The position numbers and the translations under genes are program-made. From G963664115 sp965263045 (GTDB lineage Bacteria; Acidobacteriota; Terriglobia; 20CM-2-55-15): DNA of 64,000 nucleotides. Positions 36,752-45,115 of the stretch are shown in pieces. The stretch spans positions 4,030,001 through 4,094,000 of the forward strand of contig CBDHGK010000041.1 of NCBI GenBank assembly GCA_965263045.1, read 5' to 3'. Within the stretch, counting starts at the first letter, position 1. Each line of letters opens with the position of its first letter. The notes under the pieces were generated by a model. The model searched no databases. It had not been told where the DNA came from and worked only from the letters and a program-made list of their open reading frames with translations.

Positions 36752-37180
36752 TCAAACGTGTTGCGGTGCGGTTTCAGGTGCCGTCTCGATCGACGACGTC
36801 AGAGCCGTGACCGTGGCCGGGCTCGGAGTGAATTGCGGCAGATCCTCCGGTTCAAGGTCAGCAGCCGCAACAATCTCATCTCTCAACCACGCGATGTAGC
36901 CGTCGAGAACCAGTTCGCCGTCCACGGACTTCCAGATTCTGCCGTCGGCCGCATCGTTGACGGCCTCGATGTCGGCCGCTGAAAGGCCCAAGAGCTGACC
37001 GGGTTCGGTATTCTGACCGTCGGCCCGGTCACAGATAATCAGGGTCGCCGAAATTGGGTCGAATGCCTCGCCGATGTCCCCTGACTTCAGGAAGCCCCGT
37101 ATCCGATTGTCTTGGATATACTTCCAGACAAAGGCGTTCTGCGTTTTTCGAAACTCATTCAGAAACTCTGTGGCTATCAT
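36752..37180 (-). CDS. Protein of unknown function, partner of the AAA+ gene
   Basis: A 142-residue cytoplasmic protein. The start at 37180 follows AGGGAGG; a start 21 bases earlier is less well placed. The N-terminal part (EFLNEFRKTQNAFVWKYIQDNRIRGFLKSG) is rich in aromatic and charged residues, the middle reads FDPISATLIICDRADG and IEAVNDAADG, and the C-terminal 35 residues are Pro/Thr/Ala-rich and probably unstructured. I do not recognise the family. Operon position suggests an adaptor or substrate of the AAA+ protein (inference). Confidence 0.7.
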   Translation of the reverse strand: MIATEFLNEFRKTQNAFVWKYIQDNRIRGFLKSGDIGEAFDPISATLIICDRADGQNTEPGQLLGLSAADIEAVNDAADGRIWKSVDGELVLDGYIAWLRDEIVAAADLEPEDLPQFTPSPATVTALTSSIETAPETAPQHV

Positions 37181-37733
37181 GTGACCTCCCTTGTGGACCA
37201 CCTGTGTGGATCTCTCGCCAGTCGTTCATACCAGTCGAATATGCAGTTCGAATGCCAGCCGCCGGCGACTTACAATCCGGGCAAATTAGCGCCCAACTGG
37301 CTGTACTGCAGTGACATACAGTTAGACTCTTCAAAACGACCCACCGAAACCTAGTGTCAGAAATCCGGACGGTGTGTCAGATCTTTGAATTTCCACATAC
37401 AATTACTTGACGGACGAATTCGATTTTCGTATGTGAAAATCTGGGAACTAAGAGTCCGGCGGCCAAGCCGAGTACGATAATTGACGGGTCTGGCTGAACG
37501 CCGGGGGGAGCCCCCGCAATCGCCGGGGGAAGCCCTCGCAATCGCCGCGGGGAGCCCTCGCAATCGCCGCGGGGAGCCCTCGCAATCGCCGCGGGGAGCC
37601 CCCGCAATCGCCGCGGGGAGCCCCCTTAACCACCCCCCCGGATAGCGATCTGGATGCGCAACCAGTCACACTGCCGGGGGCCGAGACCCGGCGGTTGCCC
37701 CTCGCCGCGGCGCGCTCGGATCAAGTTATTCCC
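37181..37733. other. Divergent intergenic region with tandem repeat
   Basis: Some 550 bases between the AAA+ operon and the gspE promoter. No gene is supported; open frames here are products of the 22-base tandem repeat. Confidence 0.5.
37501..37625. repeat. 22-bp tandem repeat, five full units and one partial
   Basis: Units of the type CCGCGGGGAGCCCTCGCAATCG run head to tail from 37501 to 37610, with a partial sixth to 37625. Units three to five are nearly identical; units one and two carry a few changes. There are no spacers. Confidence 0.85.
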
Positions 37734-37763
37734 TTGACACCATTAGACTTGCAAACCTATAGT
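37734..37763 (+). promoter_or_regulatory. Strong sigma-70-type promoter of the pilus/secretion locus
   Basis: TTGACA (37734-37739), an 18-base spacer and TATAGT (37758-37763). The transcript would start near 37770, giving a leader of about 217 bases before gspE. I could not match the leader to a known riboswitch. Confidence 0.65.
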
Positions 37764-37986
37764 GGTCCCAGTTGTAGGGGATTTGCGCCCGCCTGTTGCA
37801 CACCTTGTTCAGTCTCGGTTTCCCTAGGGATTGGTGCGTCTGTTGCTGATCGGGTTCGTTGGCCGCGCCTGATCGCGCTGACGTCAACGGAAGATTGGAA
37901 ACGCGTTACGCGGCGCCCTCGCATACCGTGTGGGGTCGATGCATCCGTGCGAGTTGGGGTCAGACTGCGGACCTCGTTTGGGAACT

Positions 37987-39645
37987 ATGGCAGATAACAG
38001 AACAGGACAGCTCCTGCTGCAGGCCGGTCTGATTTCAGAAGACCAGCTCGAATTTGCATTGGCCGAACAGGCACGCGGTGGCGACAGGATCGGCACCGTG
38101 ATGCGTCGGCTGAATCTGGTCACCGAAGACCAACTGGGGCGTACGCTGGCCGAAGCTGCAGGGATCGACTACATCAATCTTCGCCACCAATCCATAGATC
38201 CCTCCATCATCGAATCCATTCCAGAGCAATTCGCGCGTGACAAGAAGCTGTTCCCGGTCTCTTCAGACGACGGTTCGATCACGATTGCAATGGCTGATCC
38301 GCTCGACGTCGGCGCGGTCGATGACGTCGGACGGATGACGGCACAGTTCGTAAAAGTCGTTTCTTCGAGCCAATTCGACATCCTCACAACCATCGACCGG
38401 TACTACGGTGCCGGACGTGAAAGCGGGCAGATTGAAAGCTTGATCAAGGAAGCCACACGGCAGGCGGACGCAGCCGGGGGAGATACACGTGAAGATCTGG
38501 CGATGGTTGCGCCCATCGTCAAGTTGATCGATACGATCATCATCGACGGCGTCCGGAAGCGCGCGACCGACATCCATTTCGAACCTGAGAAAAACCTGAT
38601 GCGCACTCGCTTCCGGGTCGACGGCGTACTGCATCAGGGACCCTATGTTCCCAAGAAACTTGAACGGGCCGTCCTTTCCCGCATCAAGATCATGGGCAAT
38701 CTCAATATCTCCGAGTCACGGCTCCCCCAGGACGGCAAGGCCACGATAGAAATCTATGGCAAGCCGATTGACCTGCGAATCGGCACGTTCCCAACGATCT
38801 TTGGCGAAAACATCGTGCTTCGCGTCTTGAACAAGGAACAACTGACGGTCGGCCTGGAAAAGCTTGGTTTTTCCGAGGAGAACCTGGAACGCCTCGTCAA
38901 AGCGATCGAACACCCCAACGGGATTGTTCTGGTGACCGGGCCGACGGGTTCAGGCAAGACAACGACGCTTTACGCGGCACTGCTGAGAATCAGCACGCCG
39001 GAACGCAAGATCATTACTCTGGAAGACCCGGTCGAATACGAACTTCCGCTCATTCGTCAATCGCAAATCAATGTCCGTGCAGGATTGACCTATGCGGCTG
39101 GACTCCGGGCCATCTTGCGTCAGGATCCCGACACCGTGCTCGTCGGAGAGATGAGGGACAACGAAACGGTCGACACGGCGATCCGTGCCGCTCTGACGGG
39201 TTTGCTCGTCTTCAGTACACTCCATACGAACGACGCGGCGTCGACGGTGCCCCGATTGCTGGATATGGGAGTGGAGCCCTATCTGGTGGCCTCTTCAGTC
39301 GTCGGAATCATCGCCCAGCGACTGGTCCGCCAGATCTGTGAATTTTGCCGCGAGCCCACAGAGCCCGACCCGAGGCTGATCGAGCGCATGGGCATTCCCG
39401 AGGGCGGATTCTTCAAAGGCGCCGGTTGCGGCAACTGTGAAGATACGGGATATCGGGGTCGAACGGCTATTTCGGAAGTTATGCTGATGGACGAACCCAT
39501 TCGAAAGGCCATCATGGATCAGGTTGCCGCCAGCGAAATCCACACGCTGGCGCGACAAGAAGGGATGATCAACCTTCAGGAAGATGGCCTCGCACAGGCT
39601 CGGAAGGGACTGACGACGATCGACGAAATCGCGCGCTCGGTATAG
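37987..39645 (+). CDS. gspE: GspE/PilB-type assembly ATPase with MshEN-like N-domain
   Basis: A 552-residue cytoplasmic ATPase that drives pilus or pseudopilus assembly. The start at 37987 gives the expected MADNRTGQLLLQAG; a longer frame has no family sequence. Residues 1-60 contain two tandem half-motifs (RTGQLLLQAGLISEDQLEFAL and RIGTVMRRLNLVTEDQL) like the MshEN domain that binds cyclic-di-GMP in MshE and some GspE proteins. Walker A GPTGSGKT is at 318-325; the Asp box (ITLEDPVEYEL), Walker B (VLVGEMRDNET) and His box (FSTLHTNDA) follow. CEFC and CGNC form the zinc clip. gspF follows 11 bases later. Confidence 0.94.
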   Translation: MADNRTGQLLLQAGLISEDQLEFALAEQARGGDRIGTVMRRLNLVTEDQLGRTLAEAAGIDYINLRHQSIDPSIIESIPEQFARDKKLFPVSSDDGSITIAMADPLDVGAVDDVGRMTAQFVKVVSSSQFDILTTIDRYYGAGRESGQIESLIKEATRQADAAGGDTREDLAMVAPIVKLIDTIIIDGVRKRATDIHFEPEKNLMRTRFRVDGVLHQGPYVPKKLERAVLSRIKIMGNLNISESRLPQDGKATIEIYGKPIDLRIGTFPTIFGENIVLRVLNKEQLTVGLEKLGFSEENLERLVKAIEHPNGIVLVTGPTGSGKTTTLYAALLRISTPERKIITLEDPVEYELPLIRQSQINVRAGLTYAAGLRAILRQDPDTVLVGEMRDNETVDTAIRAALTGLLVFSTLHTNDAASTVPRLLDMGVEPYLVASSVVGIIAQRLVRQICEFCREPTEPDPRLIERMGIPEGGFFKGAGCGNCEDTGYRGRTAISEVMLMDEPIRKAIMDQVAASEIHTLARQEGMINLQEDGLAQARKGLTTIDEIARSV

Positions 39646-39656
39646 TCGGTATACGT

Positions 39657-40859
39657 ATGGAATTCGAATACAAAGCGAAAGACGAAGGCGGACGCACTGT
39701 TACTGGCGTTCTGGAAGCGGACGACGAAGATATTCTCGCCGACCTGCTTGACGCACAGCAGTTGTTCCTGATCGAAGCCGGTCCGGCCAGAAAGAAAGAA
39801 GAGGGAGCGCGTCTATTCGAACGGATCAAGGCACGCGACATCCTCAATTTCACCTCGGACATGGCCACCATGCTCTCTGTCGGTATTTCCCTCACGCCCA
39901 CGCTCCGGGATCTCGCTGATGGCTCTGAAAAGGTCCGGATGAAGCTCGTTATCAGTGACATGCTGGCGAGTGTGGAAGCGGGTTCGAGCATGTCCGCCGC
40001 TTTCGCACGCCACCCCGGGGTGTTCGACGACGTGTACGTCAGTATCGTTCAGGCTGGAGAGGACTCCGGAAACCTGGATCGGGTTCTGGCTGATCTTGCA
40101 GTGTTCCTGGAGTGGAAGGCGGACCTCCGGCGAGACATCACGCAAGCGCTGATCTATCCGATCATGGTGCTTTCGGCTGTAGCCGGACTGGTGATCCTGC
40201 TGGCGACGGTTGTGTTCCCCCAGTTTTCGAACGTTCTCGGCCAGGCTCGCGGCCCGATGCCGTTACCGACTCAGATTCTGTTTATGCTGAGCGAACTACT
40301 GGTGGGTTACTGGTGGCTCCTCATCGCGGCGGTCGTCATCGGCGGCCTCGGGTTCTTTTACTGGCGTCGCACCGAATCCGGTGCGCTCCGATTCGACGGA
40401 TGGATGCTCCGAATTCCTATTTTCGGGTTGCTCGTCCGTGATATCGCCTTGTCGAGGTTTTGCCATTTCTTTCAGATCCTGTTCAATGCGGGCGTCGATA
40501 TTTCCCAGACGCTTCAAATTCTTCAGACAGTCGTTGGCAATCGGGTCCTCGGAAACGCGACCGCCGTCGTGCGGAACGAAATTCGCGCAGGCGAATCGAT
40601 CGCGAATTCCCTGACGGCCACGGGCCACTTCCCACCGATGGTTATCCGGGTATTTCGTGTTGGAGAAACCAGTGGCCAGCTGGATGCTTCCCTGGCCAAG
40701 ATCTGCGTGTACTACGACAAGGAAATTCCAGCCACGATCAAGCGTGTATTCGCAACAATGGAACCATTGCTCTATGTGTTCCTCGCTTTGATCGTGTTGA
40801 CCGTCGCTCTTGCAATCTATCTGCCGCTCTACCAGATGATGCAGAGTTTTCAAGGCTAG
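39657..40859 (+). CDS. gspF: GspF/PilC-type inner-membrane assembly platform protein
   Basis: A 400-residue protein with the two repeated cytoplasmic GspF domains (ILNFTSDMATMLSVGISLTPTLRDLA and SRFCHFFQILFNAGVDISQTLQILQT), each followed by the membrane helices that the family carries, and AGEDSGNLD and VGETSGQLD in the matching places of the two halves. It forms the membrane platform that works with the GspE ATPase. Its stop codon TAG lies inside the CTAG target duplication of the insertion sequence that follows, so the gene itself is intact, while the original junction with the next gene has been split. Confidence 0.94.
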   Translation: MEFEYKAKDEGGRTVTGVLEADDEDILADLLDAQQLFLIEAGPARKKEEGARLFERIKARDILNFTSDMATMLSVGISLTPTLRDLADGSEKVRMKLVISDMLASVEAGSSMSAAFARHPGVFDDVYVSIVQAGEDSGNLDRVLADLAVFLEWKADLRRDITQALIYPIMVLSAVAGLVILLATVVFPQFSNVLGQARGPMPLPTQILFMLSELLVGYWWLLIAAVVIGGLGFFYWRRTESGALRFDGWMLRIPIFGLLVRDIALSRFCHFFQILFNAGVDISQTLQILQTVVGNRVLGNATAVVRNEIRAGESIANSLTATGHFPPMVIRVFRVGETSGQLDASLAKICVYYDKEIPATIKRVFATMEPLLYVFLALIVLTVALAIYLPLYQMMQSFQG

Positions 40860-42402
40860 GAGTCTGCGCGGCAGAGGCTGAATAACTCGGATTTGTGACG
40901 ATTCGAGAGCGTCTTTGTAGGAGAGCCGCCCGATTTTCCCAACATGGGCAGCTCCGAGCTGTGGGGACTCGATCCGTTGGTCCTGTGGAGAGCGTTATGG
41001 GTCCCGGTGATGCGGATTAAGCCCATTCGATCTTCCCGTTCATCCGTCGTAAGTTCACTGCCAGAGCCACCAGGCTCCATTCACAGGTGACGTTGTCCAA
41101 GCCTCGCAAACTGAACTGTCGGAATCCCAGCACCGACTTGATCCACCCGAACGGCGGCTCACCGATGTGCTTTCTGGCCCGGTAGCGATCACGCCCCGTC
41201 TGGCTTTTCATCTTTCGGACCATGCGGCCCAGGGCCGTGCTTTCGGGTTGGAGTGGGGCCGTGGCGAGATCTTTCTCACGACCCATCGGAACGTACCCAT
41301 CTATTTGACGTTGTTCCAGCATTCGCAGATTCGACTCGGATCGGTATCCAGCATCCGCGAGCACCCGGTCTGGACGCTCCGACAGATTCGTGTTCAACTC
41401 ATCCAGAGTCGGTCCCAACTGCCCGGTATCTGAAGCATTGTTGCTCACCGTTGTGGCGACGATGATTCGGGCCTCCGCGTCCACGACCGCCTGCGCGTTG
41501 TAGCATTGTTGGAACCCGTCGGCCGAGGTCTTCATGATCCGGCTTTCCGGGTCGGTGAAATTGTCTTGGGCCTTCCCCTTGGGTTCACCCCTCGGGCGTT
41601 TGAATGGTTTGCCCTTCTTTCCGCTTCCCGGTTTGTCGTCTCCAGGCTTCCTTTCCGCTTCCTGGTCTGCCGCCATCTGACGTTCTTCGAGTCGCTTCAT
41701 CGCCGTCTGGATTGTGGCCAGCCGCTTCGTGCGGGTCGCCAACCCGTCGGGCAGTTCGTCACCGCGCCGGTCCTTGCCGTAACGTTGGTCTTCTTCCTCA
41801 TCGGTCGCCGTGGCCCGGTTCAACAGATCCCGAATCTGTTCGCCCAATTCGGTCTCCTGCTTTCTCATGCGTTCATAGCTCATCGCTTTGCGTTTGCTCG
41901 CATTGGCTCGCATCTTCGTCCCGTCCACCGCCACCGTTCCCATCTTCACCAGCCCGGCTTCCCGCCCCATCCTCACCACTTGCACAAATAAGTTCCCGAA
42001 CTCTTCAAGATGCAGTTTTCGAAAATCCGAGATCGTTCGGTGCGCGGGAAAGTTCTCCGCTCCCAACATCCGGAACGCCACATCTTCGGTCATCTTCGCT
42101 GCAATCTTCCGTGACGAAAACACTCCCGTCGCGTACCCGTAGATCATCACCTTCACCATCATCCGCGGATCGAAGGCCTGATTGCCCGGCCCGTCCGTTC
42201 CATACCTCTGTTCGAACGCGCTCAAATCCATCGCATCCACGGCGTCCGATATGAAGTACGACAGGTGATCTTCAGCCAGCCAATCTCTCAATGATGGAGG
42301 CATCAGCAGGCTCTGTTCTGGAATATACGTTCGGTAAGTTCGTGGCATGTCCTATCTTCGATCCTTTTCTGCCCATTTCTGGTCCTTCTGCCGCGCAGAC
42401 TC
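40860..42402. mobile_element. IS1182-type insertion sequence, 1543 bp
   Basis: Perfect 16-base terminal inverted repeats GAGTCTGCGCGGCAGA at both ends, with CTAG target duplications at 40856-40859 and 42403-42406. It carries one intact transposase gene on the minus strand. The perfect ends and duplication suggest recent insertion. Before insertion the gspF stop and the pilM start were separated by three bases. Confidence 0.92.
41017..42348 (-). CDS. IS1182 family transposase
   Basis: A 443-residue DDE transposase. N-terminal MPRTYRTYIPEQSLLMPPSLRDWLAEDHLSYFI, the DUF772-like segment FDPRMMVKVMIYGYATGVFSSRKIA, and the catalytic part with VAVDGTKMRANAS, a later VVDAEARIIVATTVSNNASDTGQL and ADAGYRSESNLRML are all typical of IS1182/IS5-like transposases. 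A charged linker (about 190-270) separates the parts. The frame is complete, so the element may be active. It is transcribed against the pilus operon. Confidence 0.95.
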   Translation of the reverse strand: MPRTYRTYIPEQSLLMPPSLRDWLAEDHLSYFISDAVDAMDLSAFEQRYGTDGPGNQAFDPRMMVKVMIYGYATGVFSSRKIAAKMTEDVAFRMLGAENFPAHRTISDFRKLHLEEFGNLFVQVVRMGREAGLVKMGTVAVDGTKMRANASKRKAMSYERMRKQETELGEQIRDLLNRATATDEEEDQRYGKDRRGDELPDGLATRTKRLATIQTAMKRLEERQMAADQEAERKPGDDKPGSGKKGKPFKRPRGEPKGKAQDNFTDPESRIMKTSADGFQQCYNAQAVVDAEARIIVATTVSNNASDTGQLGPTLDELNTNLSERPDRVLADAGYRSESNLRMLEQRQIDGYVPMGREKDLATAPLQPESTALGRMVRKMKSQTGRDRYRARKHIGEPPFGWIKSVLGFRQFSLRGLDNVTCEWSLVALAVNLRRMNGKIEWA

Positions 42403-42409
42403 CTAGCTT

Positions 42410-43930
42410 ATGGCGAACCGCGTCATCGGAATCGAGTTCTCACCGGAGAGCATCAAGCTCGTTGAGGTGGGTTACGGCCGCCGGCTGAAGGTATACAACT
42501 TCGCCATGATTGATAACCGCGCTATCGATTCGGAACGCAGGCTGGACCAGCTCAACCACACGCTGCAGGTGCGCGGATTTGAGGCGAAAGAAGCCGTCGT
42601 GGCGGTCAGTGGCGTCCAGGTCGAACATCGGTTGCTGACCCTGCCGCCGCTATCGGCGAGAGAGCTCCGGTTCGTCATGCAGCGGGAAGCCCGGAAGTCG
42701 GCTCCGGCGGGGGTCACCGAGACCTGTTGGGACTACGAAACGCTGAAATCCAAGGAACAGCTGGGTATCACGAAGCGGCAGATTCTGCTGGTCACCGCGG
42801 CCACCGATATCATCTCGGAAGCCCTGGAGTTTTTCGGCCGCTCCAACGTCAGGATCGGGAAGGTGACGACCGTCGGCGGTGCACTCCTCAATCTCGTTAA
42901 ACACATCGGGTACTGGAAGAATGACATCGCAAAAATCGTGGTGCATTTCGGCATTGGGAGTGTCCACATTCTCTTCATCCAGGAAGGCGCGTTGCTGCTC
43001 TGCCGCGACCTGCCGATCAGCAGCAGGGATGTCGAACCCGAACAGCAGTTTGAACGCCTGATGACTGAAATCAAGCGCTCAACGCTCTACTTCCGCCAGA
43101 ACTTTCCCCAGGGACAGATCGACGAAGTGTTGTTTTCCGGAGAAAGTCAGATGATCGGTCCGATGGTGTCCAGAGCGAAAGAAGAACTGGGGATCGAGAC
43201 CAACGTACTGCGGTTCGACGACAATCTCGATCCATCCGCGTTCAAGGGTGATTGGGACGAGTTTCGATTTCACATGCCTTCCCTGGCGGCCGCATTCGGC
43301 GTCGCATGGCACGCTTCTACGGACCAGGGCGTGAATCTGATTCCAGGAAAGTCGGGAACAAAAGAAGGGCCCCCGGCGTACAAGAAATTCACCAGGGTTG
43401 CGGCCGTCCTGACCATCGGTGTGCTGCTGCTATTCGGGTTTCGCTACTTCACCGGATCCCGTCAACTGACGGCCCGGCATGCGGACATTGAAGCCTCGAT
43501 TGCGGCCTTGGAACCCGTGCTTTCTGAGGGATCGGCCGTCGAGGGGGAACGCAACCTTGCCGACGCACGCACCGCGTTCATGAACCGGATGGCGTCCGGG
43601 ATCGATTGGGAGGAAACGCTGCGCAGTCTGAGTCTCGTCGTCCCGGAGACCGCTGTATTTGAGACGATTCAGCTCGAAAGCGGTGATGCCCGAGCCCTGA
43701 TCGTCACCGGCTATCTCAGAGGTGCCCAGGGACAGACGAATGCGGATTTCTCACGCTTTTTCGATGCCCTTCGCGGCCTGGAACATTTTTCGTCGGTAGA
43801 GATGAGCAAGCCTTTGAACGTAACGTACGAAGAGGGGCCCGCTGTCGAAGCAGGGGATCCGACAATCACCCCGGCCATTCGGAGCCGTGTCACTTTCGAG
43901 GTTCGATGCATTCTAAATTCAAGCCTCTAG
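42410..43930 (+). CDS. pilM: Fused PilM-PilN-type pilus assembly protein
   Basis: A 506-residue protein. Residues 1-300 are the actin-like PilM domain (VIGIEFSPESIKLVEV, TVGGALLNLV, FGIGSVHILFIQEGALLLCRDLPI, FRQNFPQGQIDEVLFSGE). Residues 307-313 read GVNLIPG, the N-terminal motif by which PilN binds PilM, followed by one membrane helix at about 330-346 and a periplasmic ferredoxin-like PilN/GspL domain. PilM and PilN are normally separate; the fusion resembles GspL in design. The ATG at 42410 is now only seven bases after the insertion sequence, and the AAGG that may have served as its ribosome site lies on the far side. It overlaps pilO by 25 bases. Confidence 0.88.
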   Translation: MANRVIGIEFSPESIKLVEVGYGRRLKVYNFAMIDNRAIDSERRLDQLNHTLQVRGFEAKEAVVAVSGVQVEHRLLTLPPLSARELRFVMQREARKSAPAGVTETCWDYETLKSKEQLGITKRQILLVTAATDIISEALEFFGRSNVRIGKVTTVGGALLNLVKHIGYWKNDIAKIVVHFGIGSVHILFIQEGALLLCRDLPISSRDVEPEQQFERLMTEIKRSTLYFRQNFPQGQIDEVLFSGESQMIGPMVSRAKEELGIETNVLRFDDNLDPSAFKGDWDEFRFHMPSLAAAFGVAWHASTDQGVNLIPGKSGTKEGPPAYKKFTRVAAVLTIGVLLLFGFRYFTGSRQLTARHADIEASIAALEPVLSEGSAVEGERNLADARTAFMNRMASGIDWEETLRSLSLVVPETAVFETIQLESGDARALIVTGYLRGAQGQTNADFSRFFDALRGLEHFSSVEMSKPLNVTYEEGPAVEAGDPTITPAIRSRVTFEVRCILNSSL

Positions 43931-44490
43931 ATGGACTCGACAAGGAGATCGTGGCCTATGGAGCCGTCATCGTTCTGTCGATTGCGGGCTTCGTTGGGTT
44001 GACCTTGAAGTTGGGCGAGATCGACCAGACAGTCACCCGACGCGGGAATGAGCTGGCCGAATTGCAAGGGCTGGCCGATAGGATCGTGATCCCGACGGAT
44101 GAGGAACCCGCCCGGTGGACCCGAGACCAGGATCAAATGGAGGGCATGCTCCTGGCCGACGCCGAGCTTCCAGCCCTGTTGCAGGATGTAACGCGTCTGG
44201 CAACCCTGAACCGGCTCGACCGCTTTGAGCTCGCGACGGAGGCATTCGTCATCGGCGCGGATGCGGACCTCGCTCCCGACGAAGTCTTGATGCAGGCCGC
44301 CGGAATTCGCAGGCATGTCACCGTAACGATCGGATTCAGCGGGGACTACCGCCGCGCTGCGGAGTTTGTACGAGACGTCGCCAATCTCCCCAGACTGGTC
44401 GAATTCGTTTCCATACAACTGGCGCGGGGTCCCTCGACGATCGCCGTCACGATGTCGCTTCGCGTCTACCAGGGTGAGGCAGCGGCATGA
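43906..44490 (+). CDS. pilO: PilO-like inner-membrane alignment protein
   Basis: A 194-residue bitopic protein: short cytoplasmic N-terminus, one helix (about 12-31), a coiled region with VTRRGNELAELQGLADRI, and a periplasmic ferredoxin-like domain (VTVTIGFSGDYRRAAEFVRDVANLPRLVEFVSIQL). This layout and the place between PilN and PilP are those of PilO/GspM. It would pair with the PilN part of the previous protein. It overlaps pilM by 25 bases and the next gene by four. Confidence 0.85.
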   Translation: MHSKFKPLDGLDKEIVAYGAVIVLSIAGFVGLTLKLGEIDQTVTRRGNELAELQGLADRIVIPTDEEPARWTRDQDQMEGMLLADAELPALLQDVTRLATLNRLDRFELATEAFVIGADADLAPDEVLMQAAGIRRHVTVTIGFSGDYRRAAEFVRDVANLPRLVEFVSIQLARGPSTIAVTMSLRVYQGEAAA

Positions 44491-45098
44491 GCGAAAAAGC
44501 CAAACAGATGCTGATACTGTTTGCGGGCACTGTTGTGATCTCTGGCATCGTCACGGTGCAGGTGCGTCGCGGGGGGCCGGCACCTCCTCTGGTAGTTTCA
44601 CAAGCGGTCTCACAGACGGGAGCCGGGGTTCGCACCACTCCAGTCAGTCCAGGGACCGCACCGACACCCGCACCCCCAGTCGCACCCTCCGTCGGCGGGG
44701 GCCGGACCACTGCACCGGACCTCATCGGTGCCCAGACGGGAGAGTCTCAACGCGGGGCACTCCCCGCAGGCGAATGGGGACGGAATCCATTCCTGACGCC
44801 CGCCGAAATCGCGGCTCTGGCTCCCGAGCCTCTGATACCGGAAATTATCAATGTACCGGAGCCGCTTCTGGCACCTCTGCCCGGGCAGTTGCGCGTCCTT
44901 CCCCAGTACACGGTGTCGGTAATCATTGCAGGGGAAGAGGGCGCGTGGGCCGTTGTCGATTCCCGCGTCGTCCGGCCCGGAGACCGGATTGGCGAAGAGA
45001 CTGTGAGCCAAATCAACGAACACGGCGTGGTACTGGAAAGCGCGGGGGAAACCCGACAGGTGGGGATCCACCGGCCCGATATCCTGGCGCCCAGATAA
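44487..45098 (+). CDS. pilP: PilP/GspC-like protein
   Basis: A 203-residue protein: one N-terminal membrane helix (about 7-23), a Pro/Thr/Gly-rich periplasmic linker (25-85), GRNPFLTPAE, and a small beta domain (YTVSVIIAGEEGAWAVVDSRVVRPGDRIGEETVSQINEHGVVLES) like the HR domain of GspC/PilP. That domain docks on the secretin N-domains and links the inner-membrane platform to the outer membrane. ATGA overlap with pilO. The helix rather than a lipobox makes it GspC-like. Confidence 0.82.
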   Translation: MSEKAKQMLILFAGTVVISGIVTVQVRRGGPAPPLVVSQAVSQTGAGVRTTPVSPGTAPTPAPPVAPSVGGGRTTAPDLIGAQTGESQRGALPAGEWGRNPFLTPAEIAALAPEPLIPEIINVPEPLLAPLPGQLRVLPQYTVSVIIAGEEGAWAVVDSRVVRPGDRIGEETVSQINEHGVVLESAGETRQVGIHRPDILAPR

Positions 45099-45115
45099 CA
45101 TCAAGGGAGTATTTG

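Noticed and set aside
37501..37625. Possible CRISPR array
   Set aside because: The 22-base units are directly adjacent without unique spacers, and no cas genes are seen.
44366..45115. Upstream extension of the secretin frame by 250 codons
   Set aside because: Overlaps pilO and pilP in another frame and has no family sequence; AAGGGAG and a signal peptide mark 45116.
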